A stretch of DNA of 43,005 nucleotides. It comes from an uncultured Bacteroidota bacterium (lineage in GTDB: Bacteria > Bacteroidota > Bacteroidia > Flavobacteriales > Flavobacteriaceae). Both the position numbers and the translations under genes were made by a program. Below are positions 33,237 through 42,251 of the stretch, in pieces; the stretch's first letter is position 1, and every line of letters begins with the position of its first letter. The notes beneath the pieces are model-generated. The model was not told the origin of the DNA and did no database searches. It was given only the letters and a program-made list of their open reading frames with translations. The stretch lies in NCBI GenBank assembly GCA_903861155.1, contig CAIOTL010000248.1:1-43005 (forward strand), written 5' to 3'.

Positions 33237-34346
33237 TTAGTTCTTCCTGAAAGCCAAGCAAACAGGAGAACATAAAGCAATCCTTTTATGAGTATCCGCA
33301 AGACTTCCCGTGACTTTATCTCTTTTGAAAATTACAATATCATTCGTATATTGATGTGCCACCAAAAGGAAATTTCCTGTTGGATCAATGGCGAAATTTC
33401 GAGGACCTTTTCCCAAAGTGCTGGTTCTTTCCACAAATTCTAATTTTCCGCTTTTTAAAATCTTGTAAATCGAAATGTCATTGGCTGTACCACGATTTGT
33501 GGCATAAATAAATTTTCCGTCTGGTGAAATATGAATATCCGCTGAACCAATATCTCCTTTGAAATCTTTTGCCACAATCGAGGTTTCAGACACTTTTTTC
33601 AATATTCCATTGAAATAACTAAACGTGGTTAACGTGCCGTCTAATTCCTGCAATACGTAGACAAACTTACCATCTTTACTGAACGTTAAATGCCTTGGAC
33701 CGCTTCCCGGTTTAACGGAGAAGCTGCTTTTAAGTTTCAAAATTTCGTTGGAGGAATTCAAATTATATTGATACACATAAACCTTGTCAGTCCCTAAATC
33801 ATTGGCCAAAATATACTTTTTGTCAGATGTAAAATATACCGTATGAACGTGCGGACTTTCTTGTCTTTTGGCGTTAATTCCTTTTCCTGAATGCTGCACG
33901 ACTTGTTTGGTTTCAGTTAAACTGCCATCACTATTTTTGCCAAAAATCGAAATGTTTCCTCCAGAATAATTAGCTACAATAACATTTTTGTCATCATTGA
34001 TGATGTAACAAGGATCAGCACCTTTTGAATCTTGTGAATTGATGAAGTCCAGTTTTCCGGTTTTGGAATCAAATTTAAAAGCGCTAATCGTGCTTTTTGG
34101 ACCGTTTTCGTTTACCGAATAAACGAATCTATTGTCATTGGAAACCGTAAAATAACTAGGATTTACTATATTTTCAGTAGCATTTTTGAAATTGAAATCT
34201 CCAGTATTTGAATCGAATTCAAAAACATAAATTCCTTTGCTTTCGCATTTATTAGTGTAAGTCCCAATTAATAAATTGAACTTGTTTTCCTGTGCTTGCA
34301 ATGTAGCTAAAGCGAAAATGGAAAGAAGAATATAGATTTTTTTCAT
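33237..34346 (-). CDS. Exported beta-propeller lactonase
   Basis: This 369-residue protein has a signal peptide (MKKIYILLSIFALATLQAQ) and a seven-bladed propeller of the 6-phosphogluconolactonase (Pgl/YbhE) family: GTYTNKCESKGIYVFEFD, then repeated DGKFVY, DGKFIYATNRG and PTGNFLLVAHQ. In E. coli the cytosolic member hydrolyses 6-phosphogluconolactone. This exported form may act on another lactone, so I do not give it that name. I use ATG 34346; the ORF-track start at 34433 runs through non-coding sequence. A TAnnTTTG element precedes it. Confidence 0.87.
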   Translation of the reverse strand: MKKIYILLSIFALATLQAQENKFNLLIGTYTNKCESKGIYVFEFDSNTGDFNFKNATENIVNPSYFTVSNDNRFVYSVNENGPKSTISAFKFDSKTGKLDFINSQDSKGADPCYIINDDKNVIVANYSGGNISIFGKNSDGSLTETKQVVQHSGKGINAKRQESPHVHTVYFTSDKKYILANDLGTDKVYVYQYNLNSSNEILKLKSSFSVKPGSGPRHLTFSKDGKFVYVLQELDGTLTTFSYFNGILKKVSETSIVAKDFKGDIGSADIHISPDGKFIYATNRGTANDISIYKILKSGKLEFVERTSTLGKGPRNFAIDPTGNFLLVAHQYTNDIVIFKRDKVTGSLADTHKRIALCSPVCLAFRKN

Positions 34347-34370
34347 ATTTATTAATATATTATTGAAAAG

Positions 34371-34378
34371 CAAAAGTA
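34371..34378 (-). promoter_or_regulatory. TAnnTTTG promoter element for the lactonase
   Basis: On the minus strand this reads TACTTTTG, 24 bases before the lactonase ATG. Confidence 0.5.
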
Positions 34379-34464
34379 AATAATCTATTTTGGTTTTGTT
34401 AACGATTTTAAATGTTACTCCATAAAAATACAATAATATGAACTTACAATTATTTGCAAATTCG

Positions 34465-34472
34465 TACTTTTG
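34465..34472 (+). promoter_or_regulatory. TAnnTTTG promoter element for the BatA-like gene
   Basis: TACTTTTG matches the -7 consensus and lies 17 bases before ATG 34490. It lies just downstream of the TTG start in the ORF track, so that extension would be mostly untranscribed. Confidence 0.5.
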
Positions 34473-34489
34473 ACAAACTCAATAACAAA

Positions 34490-36457
34490 ATGCAATTCAA
34501 ACATCCAGAAATCCTCTATTTCCTTTTCTTATTGGTTATACCAATTCTGGTTCATTTGTTTCAATTACGCCGTTTCAAAAAGGAATATTTCACGAATGTT
34601 CGCTTCCTGAAAGAACTTTCCATTCAAACCAGAAAGAGTTCAAAAATTAAAAAATGGCTGCTTTTGGCCACGCGTTTATTATTGTTATCCTGTATCATTG
34701 TCGCATTTGCGCAACCTTTTTTCAAAGCCAAAGACACCAAAAACAGCTACAACGAAATGTATATCGTTTTGGACAATTCCTTTTCGATGCAAGCCAAAGG
34801 TCAAAAAGGTGAATTGCTAAAAAGAGCCGTTCAAGAATTGCTCGAAAATACGCCAGAAAACCAAACTTTTTCCCTGATTACCAATTCCCAAACTTTCTGG
34901 AACACCAATATAAAATCAATCCAAAAAGAACTGCAAAATCTTAAATACAGTGCTTTTCCATTCCAACTGGAAAGCGCCATGACAAAAATAAAATCCCGAA
35001 AATTAGCATTTAACAAAGATATTATCGTGATTACGGATGCGGTTGGTTTAGAACCAAAACAACTAAAAAGCATCGACAAAAGTTTCAATACCTATTTTAT
35101 TATTCCGAAAGCGGAACATAAAAATAACGTTTCCATTGATAGCGTTTTCATTCATCAAACTTTGGACGAATTCTATGAAATTGGCCTAAAATTAAGTGCT
35201 TATGGCGAAAATTCCAAGGAGACTCCAGTAGCTTTATACAATCAAAATAAACTGGTTGCAAAGACTTTGACCAAATTAGAAACCAAGAACCCGAGTCCCA
35301 GTAATTATCGGAACGAACTGGCGAAGCAAAAAACACTTTATTTCACCATTCCAAAAAAAGATTTCCACGGCTATGCCTCCATCACTGACAACGGTTTGGA
35401 ATATGACAATACCTTGTATTTCAGTATTTCAAAACCCGAAAAAAGCAACGTAATCAGCATTGGTACAACCGAAAAAAGCAAATTTATTTCTAGAATTTAC
35501 ACGAGCGATGAATTCAATTACAGCAATTTTACCATAGCAACATTAGATTATAATTCGCTCGAAAAACAAGATGCTATAGTGTTGAACGAATTGGACGAAG
35601 TCCCGCAAGCGTTGCAAACGACTTTGAACTCTTTTGTGGAAAAAGGCGGGAATTTGGTGATAATTCCTTCGGCTACAAATTCTGTTGAAAACCTGAATCA
35701 GTTTCTGATGAATTTTGGTTCTTTCCAATTCAAATCATTGGAAAACAAGGAGAAATTGGTGACTAAAATCAACTTCAACCATCCTTTATTTTCCGGCGTT
35801 TTCGAAAACAAAATTGATAATTTTCAGTATCCAAAAACAAAAAATTCCTTCGGAATTTCAAGTTCCAAGCCGGCTGCTTTGCATTATGACGACCAAAGCT
35901 CTTTTTTGACTTCGATAAACAATCCAATTTCGGCTGTATATGTTTTTGCTGCGCCAATCAATCTGGCGAATTCCAATTTTCAACAATCGCCTCTGATCGT
36001 GCCAACCTTCTTTAAAATGGCAATCAACAATCGAAATAAGGGAATAAATGCGCTCACAATTGGCAACAATAATCCGTTTTTGGTTGATGCAACTTTGTCC
36101 AAAGACGAAATTTTGAATGTCAAAAATGATACGGAGACATTTATTCCGATTCAACAAATCCTGAACAATAAGGTGAAATTGACCTTCAATGATTATCCGG
36201 TGCAAGCGGGCAACTTTAGGATTTACAGACAAAAAGAATGGCTGCAAAACATCAGTTTCAACTATAATCGAACCGAAAGTGATTTGAATCAAGCTAACGA
36301 AAATATGCTTTCCGATTATAAAAAAATCGATGCTATCAACTCCGTTTTCGACACTTTAAAAACCAACAAAAACGACATTCAAATATGGAAATGGTTTGCT
36401 ATATTTGCATTGCTTTTTCTAGCAATCGAAATGGCAATTATACGATTCGTGAAGTGA
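34490..36457 (+). CDS. BatA/two-anchor VWA-like membrane protein
   Basis: This 655-residue protein starts with two membrane segments (about residues 7-25 and 55-78) and the HLFQLRRFKKEYFTNVRFL linker typical of BatA N-terminal domains. A VWA-like domain follows, with a metal-site motif VLDNSFSM (D95, S97, S99), then a beta-rich region, and a last membrane segment at the C-terminus (WFAIFALLFLAIEMAIIRFV). Most of it would face the periplasm. Such proteins occur near Bat aerotolerance clusters, but no batB or MoxR gene is here. It starts a plus-strand run with the dihydroorotase homologue 29 bases downstream. Confidence 0.85.
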   Translation: MQFKHPEILYFLFLLVIPILVHLFQLRRFKKEYFTNVRFLKELSIQTRKSSKIKKWLLLATRLLLLSCIIVAFAQPFFKAKDTKNSYNEMYIVLDNSFSMQAKGQKGELLKRAVQELLENTPENQTFSLITNSQTFWNTNIKSIQKELQNLKYSAFPFQLESAMTKIKSRKLAFNKDIIVITDAVGLEPKQLKSIDKSFNTYFIIPKAEHKNNVSIDSVFIHQTLDEFYEIGLKLSAYGENSKETPVALYNQNKLVAKTLTKLETKNPSPSNYRNELAKQKTLYFTIPKKDFHGYASITDNGLEYDNTLYFSISKPEKSNVISIGTTEKSKFISRIYTSDEFNYSNFTIATLDYNSLEKQDAIVLNELDEVPQALQTTLNSFVEKGGNLVIIPSATNSVENLNQFLMNFGSFQFKSLENKEKLVTKINFNHPLFSGVFENKIDNFQYPKTKNSFGISSSKPAALHYDDQSSFLTSINNPISAVYVFAAPINLANSNFQQSPLIVPTFFKMAINNRNKGINALTIGNNNPFLVDATLSKDEILNVKNDTETFIPIQQILNNKVKLTFNDYPVQAGNFRIYRQKEWLQNISFNYNRTESDLNQANENMLSDYKKIDAINSVFDTLKTNKNDIQIWKWFAIFALLFLAIEMAIIRFVK

Positions 36458-36486
36458 AACGAAAGTCAAATAATTAAATAAGCACT

Positions 36487-37740
36487 ATGAAAATAATTAT
36501 CAGGGAAGCAAAAATCATCGATTCCGAAAGTCCTTTTCACAACAAAACAGTTGACCTTTTAATTGTTGATAGCAGTATCAAAAAAATAGGAAAATCGCTG
36601 ACTAATTCAGAAAATTCGAAAGAAATTAAACTCGATAACCTACATATTTCCCAAGGTTGGTTCGACAGCAGCGTTTCGCTTGGCGAACCTGGTTTTGAAG
36701 ATCGGGAAACCATTGCAAACGGATTAAATGTTGCCGCACGAAGCGGTTTTACAGCCATTGCATTGCAACCCAACTCCTTCCCGATTATCGACAATCAATC
36801 GCAAATTAACTTTGTAAAAAACAAAGCCAATGGTTTTGCTACACAACTTTTTCCGATTGGCGCTTTGACAAAAAATAGCGAATGCAAGGATATGACCGAA
36901 TTATTCGATATGAAAAATGCTGGAGCCGTGGCTTTTGGAGATTACAACAAGAGTTTGGACAATGCCAATTTACTAAAAATTGCCCTACAATATGTTCAAG
37001 ATTTTGACGGATTAATTATTGCTTTCTCACAAGAGTCGAACCTAAAAGGAAGTGGGGTTGCTAATGAAAGCGTGGTTTCGACAAAACTGGGATTGAAAGG
37101 AATTCCGAATCTGGCTGAAGAATTACAAATTGACAGAAACTTGTTTCTACTGGAATACACAGGCGGAAAACTGCACATTCCGACAATTTCTACTGCAAAA
37201 TCCGTACAACTAATCAAAGAAGCAAAAGCCAAAGGTTTGAACGTAACTTGCAGTGTTGCCGTGCATCATTTGGTTTTAACCGATAAGAAAATAGAAGGTT
37301 TCGATACCAGATATAAAGTTTCGCCGCCATTGAGAACTGAAACTGACAGAAAAGCGTTGATTGCCGGAATTCTCGATAATACAATCGATATGATTACTTC
37401 TGATCACAATCCAATAGATATTGAACATAAAAAAATGGAATTTGATTTGGCCAAAGACGGAACCATTGGTTTAGAAAGTGCTTTTGGTGCATTGTTAACC
37501 GTTTTGCCTTTAGAAAAGGTAATCGAAAAATTGACAGCTGGAAAAACAACTTTCGGAATAAATAAAACTTCAATAATTGAAGGAGAAAAGGCAAACATTA
37601 CCTTGTTCAATCCTGAAGGAAAAAGTACTTTCGCCAAAGAAAACATCTTGTCGAAATCAAAAAATTCGGCTTTTCTTGAAATAGAAATGAAAGGAAAAGT
37701 ATATGGAATTTACAATCAGGGGAAATTAATTTTAAACTAA
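36487..37740 (+). CDS. Dihydroorotase homologue lacking the metal-binding HxH motif
   Basis: This 417-residue protein has the dihydroorotase fold and keeps late motifs such as AVHHLVLTD, KVSPPLR and SDHNPID. In the first metal motif, where active enzymes read DxHVHxREPG, it reads DSSVSLGEPG (residues 60-69). Both histidines are serines, and the substrate-binding arginine is glycine. It is therefore probably not a working dihydroorotase. In Pseudomonas, an inactive homologue (PyrC') is needed to assemble aspartate transcarbamoylase, and this could play a like role. No pyrB is nearby. It follows the BatA-like gene closely. Confidence 0.87.
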   Translation: MKIIIREAKIIDSESPFHNKTVDLLIVDSSIKKIGKSLTNSENSKEIKLDNLHISQGWFDSSVSLGEPGFEDRETIANGLNVAARSGFTAIALQPNSFPIIDNQSQINFVKNKANGFATQLFPIGALTKNSECKDMTELFDMKNAGAVAFGDYNKSLDNANLLKIALQYVQDFDGLIIAFSQESNLKGSGVANESVVSTKLGLKGIPNLAEELQIDRNLFLLEYTGGKLHIPTISTAKSVQLIKEAKAKGLNVTCSVAVHHLVLTDKKIEGFDTRYKVSPPLRTETDRKALIAGILDNTIDMITSDHNPIDIEHKKMEFDLAKDGTIGLESAFGALLTVLPLEKVIEKLTAGKTTFGINKTSIIEGEKANITLFNPEGKSTFAKENILSKSKNSAFLEIEMKGKVYGIYNQGKLILN

Positions 37741-37746
37741 AATGCA

Positions 37747-37777
37747 GACCTTACAGGTTTTAAAAACCTGCAAGGTC
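37747..37777. repeat. Dispersed palindrome after the dihydroorotase homologue
   Basis: Two 15-base arms with one mismatch surround a single central base. The layout matches the element at 3969. It lies six bases after a stop codon and before the next gene, and has no T-run. Confidence 0.65.
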
Positions 37778-37792
37778 CACAAAAACTCATAA

Positions 37793-38116
37793 ATGAACAG
37801 CATCGAAAAGGGAAAAACTGCCGCCATAACAAGCTATATTTTAATCATTGGAGTCTTCATTGCAATGTCGATGAATTCTGAAAACAAGAATTCGTTTGCT
37901 TCCTTTCATATTCGTCAAGCGTTGGGTTTATCGATTACTTTTATTTCGTTGGGATTGATAATCAGCAATTTTGACAGTCCAATGATTTCGATCTCGATGT
38001 GGGTTTTTCTCTCTGTTTTATGGACTTATGGAATTTTTAGTGCCATAAACGGTGAAACAAAACCGATTCCTTTATTGGGAAATTATTTTCAAAAATGGTT
38101 TGTGAAAATAACTTAG
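37793..38116 (+). CDS. Small DUF4870-like membrane protein
   Basis: This 107-residue protein has about three membrane segments (about residues 11-26, 44-62 and 68-86) and a short FHIRQALGLS motif between the first two. This pattern is seen in small DUF4870-like or import-component-like proteins. Its function is unknown. The esterase gene begins four bases after its stop, so they are co-transcribed. Confidence 0.7.
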   Translation: MNSIEKGKTAAITSYILIIGVFIAMSMNSENKNSFASFHIRQALGLSITFISLGLIISNFDSPMISISMWVFLSVLWTYGIFSAINGETKPIPLLGNYFQKWFVKIT

Positions 38117-38120
38117 TTAA

Positions 38121-38768
38121 ATGAAATTATCACTTGAATATCTCATTAGAGATCCGAAAATAAAATTGAACAAAAATCCTCTTTTGCTATTGCTTCACGG
38201 CTATGGCAGTAACGAGCAAGATTTATTTTCTTTTGCCAGCGAACTTCCAGACGAATATTATATTGTTTCGGTACGTGCTCCATACAATATGCAATACGGA
38301 AGTTATGCTTGGTACTCTATCAACTTTGACGCCGATCAAAACAAGTTTTCGGATAATGATCAAGCAAGAATTTCGAGAGATTTGATTTCCCATTTTATTG
38401 ACGAATTAATCGAAAACTATCCAATTGATGCCAGGAATGTGACATTAATTGGTTTTAGCCAAGGCACAATTTTAAGCTATGCCGTAGCACTTTCGTATCC
38501 CGAAAAAGCACAAAGAGTGGTAGCGATGAGTGGTTACATCAATCAGGAAATTTTGGAAGAAAATTATTTGAAAAATTCGTTTGCCAATCTAAAAATATTT
38601 GCTTCACACGGTACGGTTGACCAGGTTATTCCGTTGGAATGGGGTCGAAAAGCAAAACCTTTTTTGGATAAATTAGGGATTTACACGACTTATAAAGAAT
38701 ACCCGATTGGACACGGAGTTTCTCCACAAAATTTTTATGATTTCAAGAATTGGTTGCTTCAGAATTAG
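38121..38768 (+). CDS. Phospholipase/carboxylesterase family alpha/beta hydrolase
   Basis: This 215-residue cytosolic hydrolase has the oxyanion-region LLHGYGSNEQDL, the nucleophile S113 in GFSQG, the acid D167 in HGTVDQVIP and the histidine H198 in GHGVS. The catalytic triad is complete. The family (YpfH/acyl-protein thioesterase-like) cleaves short ester or thioester bonds. The substrate is unknown. It follows the small membrane protein by four bases and is convergent with the gene at 38770, one base apart. Confidence 0.88.
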   Translation: MKLSLEYLIRDPKIKLNKNPLLLLLHGYGSNEQDLFSFASELPDEYYIVSVRAPYNMQYGSYAWYSINFDADQNKFSDNDQARISRDLISHFIDELIENYPIDARNVTLIGFSQGTILSYAVALSYPEKAQRVVAMSGYINQEILEENYLKNSFANLKIFASHGTVDQVIPLEWGRKAKPFLDKLGIYTTYKEYPIGHGVSPQNFYDFKNWLLQN

Positions 38769-38769
38769 A

Positions 38770-39270
38770 CTATTTCTGATAAATTAACGACTGAATTGTT
38801 TCGAAAGAAACCGTTTCGTTATCATTGACAAAATACTTCAATAAAACTTCGCCCCAATATTCACCGTCGCTAAAATCGGCAATTATCCATCGATGATTCA
38901 AGATTCTCACCTTGTTGATGATGAATTTATTGGCTCCAATCTGATCTTGACTAATGTATGGATTCCCCTTGGGATTAGCATTAAAATCCATTAATTTTTC
39001 GGTAACAAAAGGAATCAACTTTTCAATTTGGATCGTTTTTGTCGCATTATCAGGATTGAAATAATTTTGGGCATTTTCATTTTTTGCTAAAGAAAAATAA
39101 TTGGCATCAGCCAGATTATTATTGGCGGAATTTAAGTTGTATTTCCATTTTTTCTCTGCATTTGCATATCGATTATGTTCAAAAGTTAGTTCCTTGCTGA
39201 AATACATATAGGTGAAAACATTCAAAAGTAGCACAAGTATAAATAGATAAAGCTGTAAGGATTTTTTCAT
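38770..39270 (-). CDS. Membrane-anchored protein of unknown function
   Basis: This 166-residue protein has one N-terminal membrane segment (about residues 7-25) and a polar periplasmic domain with no motif I recognise. A segment around NHRWIIADFSDGEYWGEVLLKYF is conserved-looking but unassigned. It follows the MBL hydrolase by 11 bases and is probably transcribed with it. Confidence 0.7.
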   Translation of the reverse strand: MKKSLQLYLFILVLLLNVFTYMYFSKELTFEHNRYANAEKKWKYNLNSANNNLADANYFSLAKNENAQNYFNPDNATKTIQIEKLIPFVTEKLMDFNANPKGNPYISQDQIGANKFIINKVRILNHRWIIADFSDGEYWGEVLLKYFVNDNETVSFETIQSLIYQK

Positions 39271-39281
39271 TTTGAGTGAGA

Positions 39282-40046
39282 TTAAATTGTGATTTCCAAA
39301 TTGTCATAAGCTAGATAAATGTTCTTCGGAAGTTTTTGTTGCACTTCGTCGTGGAAACCCATAATATGGCTAATGTGAGTAAGATATGTTTTTTCGGGTT
39401 TAATTAAAGTTATAAAATCTAAAGCTTCCTGCAAATTAAAATGCGTCGTGTGAGGTTCTTCACGCAAGGCATTTACAACCAGAACTTTTAAGTTTTTTAA
39501 TTTGTCTATTTCACATTTCTCAATAGTTTTTACGTCAGTCAAATAGGCAAAATCATCAATTCTGTAACCAAAAACCTGAAGATTTCCGTGCATCACGTTG
39601 ATAGGAATTGCCATTTTGTCCCCAATGGAAAAAGGATGATTGTTGATTACTTCAATTGTTTTTACTGAAGGCGCTCCCGGATATTTATTTTCGATTTCAA
39701 AAATATAGTCAAATCGTTTTTTTAGATTCTCGATTACTCGCTGATGTGCATAAATTGGGATCGTGCCTTGTTTGAAATTAAAAGGACGAATATCGTCTAA
39801 ACCAGCGGTATGATCTGAGTGCTCATGAGTGTATATAATTCCGTCCACTTTTTGACAATTTGATATCAACATTTGCTGTCTAAAGTCGGGGCCACAATCG
39901 ATTACAAAAGAATGATTTTTCCAAGAAATCCAAACCGAAACTCGAAGTCTTTTATCCTTATTATCAGTGCTTTTACACACAGAATGGTTACTGCCAATTA
40001 CGGGAATTCCTTGTGAAGTGCCTGTTCCCAAAAAATAAACTTTCAT
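39282..40046 (-). CDS. MBL-fold metallohydrolase, PhnP-like
   Basis: This 254-residue protein is a metallo-beta-lactamase fold hydrolase of the PhnP/RNase Z-like branch. The metal motif is THEHSDHTAG (H74, H76, D78, H79), preceded by VIDCGPDFR and followed by MHGNLQVFGYRI and a late THISHIMG histidine. PhnP is a phosphodiesterase for cyclic phosphate products, and related members act on other phosphodiesters. The substrate is unknown. A TAnnTTTG element on the minus strand lies upstream. The small anchored protein follows. Confidence 0.87.
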   Translation of the reverse strand: MKVYFLGTGTSQGIPVIGSNHSVCKSTDNKDKRLRVSVWISWKNHSFVIDCGPDFRQQMLISNCQKVDGIIYTHEHSDHTAGLDDIRPFNFKQGTIPIYAHQRVIENLKKRFDYIFEIENKYPGAPSVKTIEVINNHPFSIGDKMAIPINVMHGNLQVFGYRIDDFAYLTDVKTIEKCEIDKLKNLKVLVVNALREEPHTTHFNLQEALDFITLIKPEKTYLTHISHIMGFHDEVQQKLPKNIYLAYDNLEITI

Positions 40047-40073
40047 CTAGCACGGTTTTTACAAATTATTTAA

Positions 40074-40081
40074 CAAAAATA
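40074..40081 (-). promoter_or_regulatory. TAnnTTTG promoter element for the MBL hydrolase
   Basis: On the minus strand this reads TATTTTTG, 27 bases before the ATG at 40046. Confidence 0.5.
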
Positions 40082-40115
40082 GGATTAATTCTCTTTCATT
40101 AGAAACCTATTTTAG

Positions 40116-40123
40116 TAACTTTG
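40116..40123 (+). promoter_or_regulatory. TAnnTTTG promoter element for the conserved unknown gene
   Basis: TAACTTTG matches the -7 consensus and lies 25 bases before ATG 40149, divergent from the MBL promoter element. Confidence 0.5.
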
Positions 40124-40148
40124 CAGTAATAAGCCCTATTTAAAAGAA

Positions 40149-41609
40149 ATGGATACAGAAATAAAGTTGAAAGGTGATAAAGTCATCGAACAAATTCCTT
40201 CGATAAAAGACAAAGCACTGCGTATTAATTTAAACGAAAACATTTACGGAACTTTTGCCGAAATTGGTGCCGGGCAAGAAACTGTAAGGCATTTTTTCAG
40301 GGCTGGAGGTTCTTCCGGGACCATTGCAAAGGCGACATCAGCTTATGATAAAGACTTTAGTGATTCCATTTATGGAGTTGAGGAGGATGGGCGTTATGTT
40401 ACTGAAAGTCGCCTCAAAAAAATGCTTACACATGAAGAAGAATTAATAGAAAAAAGATTAAGCAGAAAAAAACATCCAAATAAAATTTTCTTTACCTACG
40501 CCAATACCGTTTCAACTATTGATTTTGCCAAACAATTCAAAGGGCATGGATGGGTTGGCATTCGATATCAAATTGAACCTGACGAAGCCTATAACGAAAT
40601 TATTCTCCATATTCGATTCAAGGAAACCGATGTTCGATTGCAACAAGAAACCCTTGGTGTTCTTGGAGTAAATTTAATTTATGGTGCCTATTATAAATAT
40701 AATGACCCCAAAAGACTGTTACGATATTTGTACGACCATTTAGACAAAGACCAATTAGAAATAGATACCATCAACTTCTCGGGACCACGTTTTGCTGATG
40801 TTGACAATCGTTTAATGAGTTTGCAATTGGTAAAAAATGGGATGACTGATGCCGTTATATTTGATCCTGAAGGTAAAAACATCCTTCCTGCAGCTATATT
40901 GTACAAAAAAAACATACTCACTTTAAGAGGAAGTTTCCGTCCTGTTACAAAAGTGAATATGGATATGTATAAAGAATCTTTAAAAATGTTTTTAGAAGAG
41001 CATAAAGTGGATGCTGAAAACACATTGGTTATTTTTGAAATTACGTTGTCCAACTTGCGTTCCGATGGTGAAATTGATGAAAGAGATTTTATGGATCGAG
41101 CGGAACTACTTTGTTCGCTTGGCCAAACAGTTATGATTTCAAATTTTCAGGAATATTATAAAGTTGTCGAATATTTTTCTAAATATACCAAGGCTAGAAT
41201 GGGATTGGCAATGGGAGTTAATAATTTAGTGGATATTTTTGACGAAAAATACTATCGCCATTTAAGTGGTGGAATTTTGGAAGCTTTCGGAAAATTATTT
41301 TACCGTGATATGAAAGTATACTTGTATCCAATGATAGATAAAAACGGAGAAATAATGAATTCCGAAACATTAAGAGTTCATCCTCGAATGAAGGAATTGT
41401 ATAAATTTTTCAAATTCAATGGAAAAGTTGTTGATATCAAAAACTTTAATCCTGCAAACTTGGAAGTTTTCTCGCGCGAAGTGTTAAAAATGATCAGTGA
41501 CAACAAACCAGGTTGGGAATCTATGTTGCCGTCCGGTGTTGCCGAAATAATCAAAAAAAAGCAACTTTTTGGATATAATCCAACCGAAATATTAGAGAAA
41601 AGTAATTAG
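40149..41609 (+). CDS. Large conserved cytosolic protein of unknown function
   Basis: This 486-residue soluble protein has no signal or membrane segment. It contains well-formed stretches such as FAEIGAGQETVRHFFRAGGSSGTIAKATSA split over the first third, FFTYANTV, then GHGWVGIRYQ and RGSFRPVTKVNMDM, but no catalytic motif I can name. I recall similar proteins in Bacteroidota and other phyla carrying conflicting names (nucleotidyltransferase or receptor). The sequence shows no receptor features, so I leave it unnamed. It has its own promoter element and a strong terminator. Confidence 0.8.
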   Translation: MDTEIKLKGDKVIEQIPSIKDKALRINLNENIYGTFAEIGAGQETVRHFFRAGGSSGTIAKATSAYDKDFSDSIYGVEEDGRYVTESRLKKMLTHEEELIEKRLSRKKHPNKIFFTYANTVSTIDFAKQFKGHGWVGIRYQIEPDEAYNEIILHIRFKETDVRLQQETLGVLGVNLIYGAYYKYNDPKRLLRYLYDHLDKDQLEIDTINFSGPRFADVDNRLMSLQLVKNGMTDAVIFDPEGKNILPAAILYKKNILTLRGSFRPVTKVNMDMYKESLKMFLEEHKVDAENTLVIFEITLSNLRSDGEIDERDFMDRAELLCSLGQTVMISNFQEYYKVVEYFSKYTKARMGLAMGVNNLVDIFDEKYYRHLSGGILEAFGKLFYRDMKVYLYPMIDKNGEIMNSETLRVHPRMKELYKFFKFNGKVVDIKNFNPANLEVFSREVLKMISDNKPGWESMLPSGVAEIIKKKQLFGYNPTEILEKSN

Positions 41610-41643
41610 ACCAAAATTTCAGATAAGCGCTTTCAGATTACAT

Positions 41644-41680
41644 AAAAAGCCGATAAAACATATTTTTTATCGGCTTTTTT
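41644..41680. terminator. Bidirectional terminator between the conserved unknown gene and bcp
   Basis: Two perfect 15-base arms containing AAAAGCCGATAAAA flank a 6-base loop, with A and T runs at the ends. It can stop transcription of both convergent genes. Confidence 0.88.
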
Positions 41681-41690
41681 CATTTATTAC

Positions 41691-42143
41691 TTATTTCAAA
41701 ATCTGGGCAGCGTGAGCCTTCGTTTTTACATCGGAAATAACTTCATCAATGATTCCATTTTCATTTATCACGAATGTAGTTCTGTGAATGCCGTCATATT
41801 CTTTTCCCATAAACTTTTTGGGTCCCCAAACCCCAAAAGCTTGAATCACGGATTTATCTTCGTCTGCCAATAACGGAAAAGGGAAATTGTATTTTTCCTT
41901 GAATTTAGCTTGAGCTTTAGCTGTATCAGCACTGACGCCCAAAAGTTCATAATTATTGGCTTGGAAACGTTCAAAATTATCGCTTAAATCGCAAGCTTCA
42001 GCAGTGCATCCTGGTGTATTCGCTTTTGGATAAAAGAAAACCACTACTTTTTTTCCTTTATAATCGGCTAATTTATGATGATTTCCGTCTTGGTCATGTC
42101 CGGAAAAACTAGGCGCTTTGTCACCTTTCTTTAATGTTGTCAT
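41691..42143 (-). CDS. bcp: Thioredoxin-dependent thiol peroxidase (Bcp family)
   Basis: This 150-residue peroxiredoxin reduces peroxides using thioredoxin. The peroxidatic cysteine C46 lies in NTPGCTAEAC, and the resolving cysteine C51 is five residues later, as in Bcp/PrxQ. The FFYPK strand, the GVSADT segment and a C-terminal extension are normal. It is convergent with the conserved unknown gene and divergent from nth. Confidence 0.94.
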   Translation of the reverse strand: MTTLKKGDKAPSFSGHDQDGNHHKLADYKGKKVVVFFYPKANTPGCTAEACDLSDNFERFQANNYELLGVSADTAKAQAKFKEKYNFPFPLLADEDKSVIQAFGVWGPKKFMGKEYDGIHRTTFVINENGIIDEVISDVKTKAHAAQILK

Positions 42144-42175
42144 TTTTTAAATTTTAGAATATAGAATTTAGATTT

Positions 42176-42183
42176 TAGTTTTG
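42176..42183 (+). promoter_or_regulatory. TAnnTTTG element upstream of nth
   Basis: TAGTTTTG matches the -7 consensus but lies 68 bases before the nth ATG, farther than usual in this window. Lower confidence. Confidence 0.35.
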
Positions 42184-42251
42184 CAAATTTCCTAATGACA
42201 TTGTAATTGCCATTGAAATTGCTTTTCTTTACGACTCAAATTTAATCAAAA

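Noticed and set aside
33237-34346. Naming the lactonase as pgl
   Set aside because: It is exported, unlike the cytosolic 6-phosphogluconolactonase, so the substrate is uncertain.
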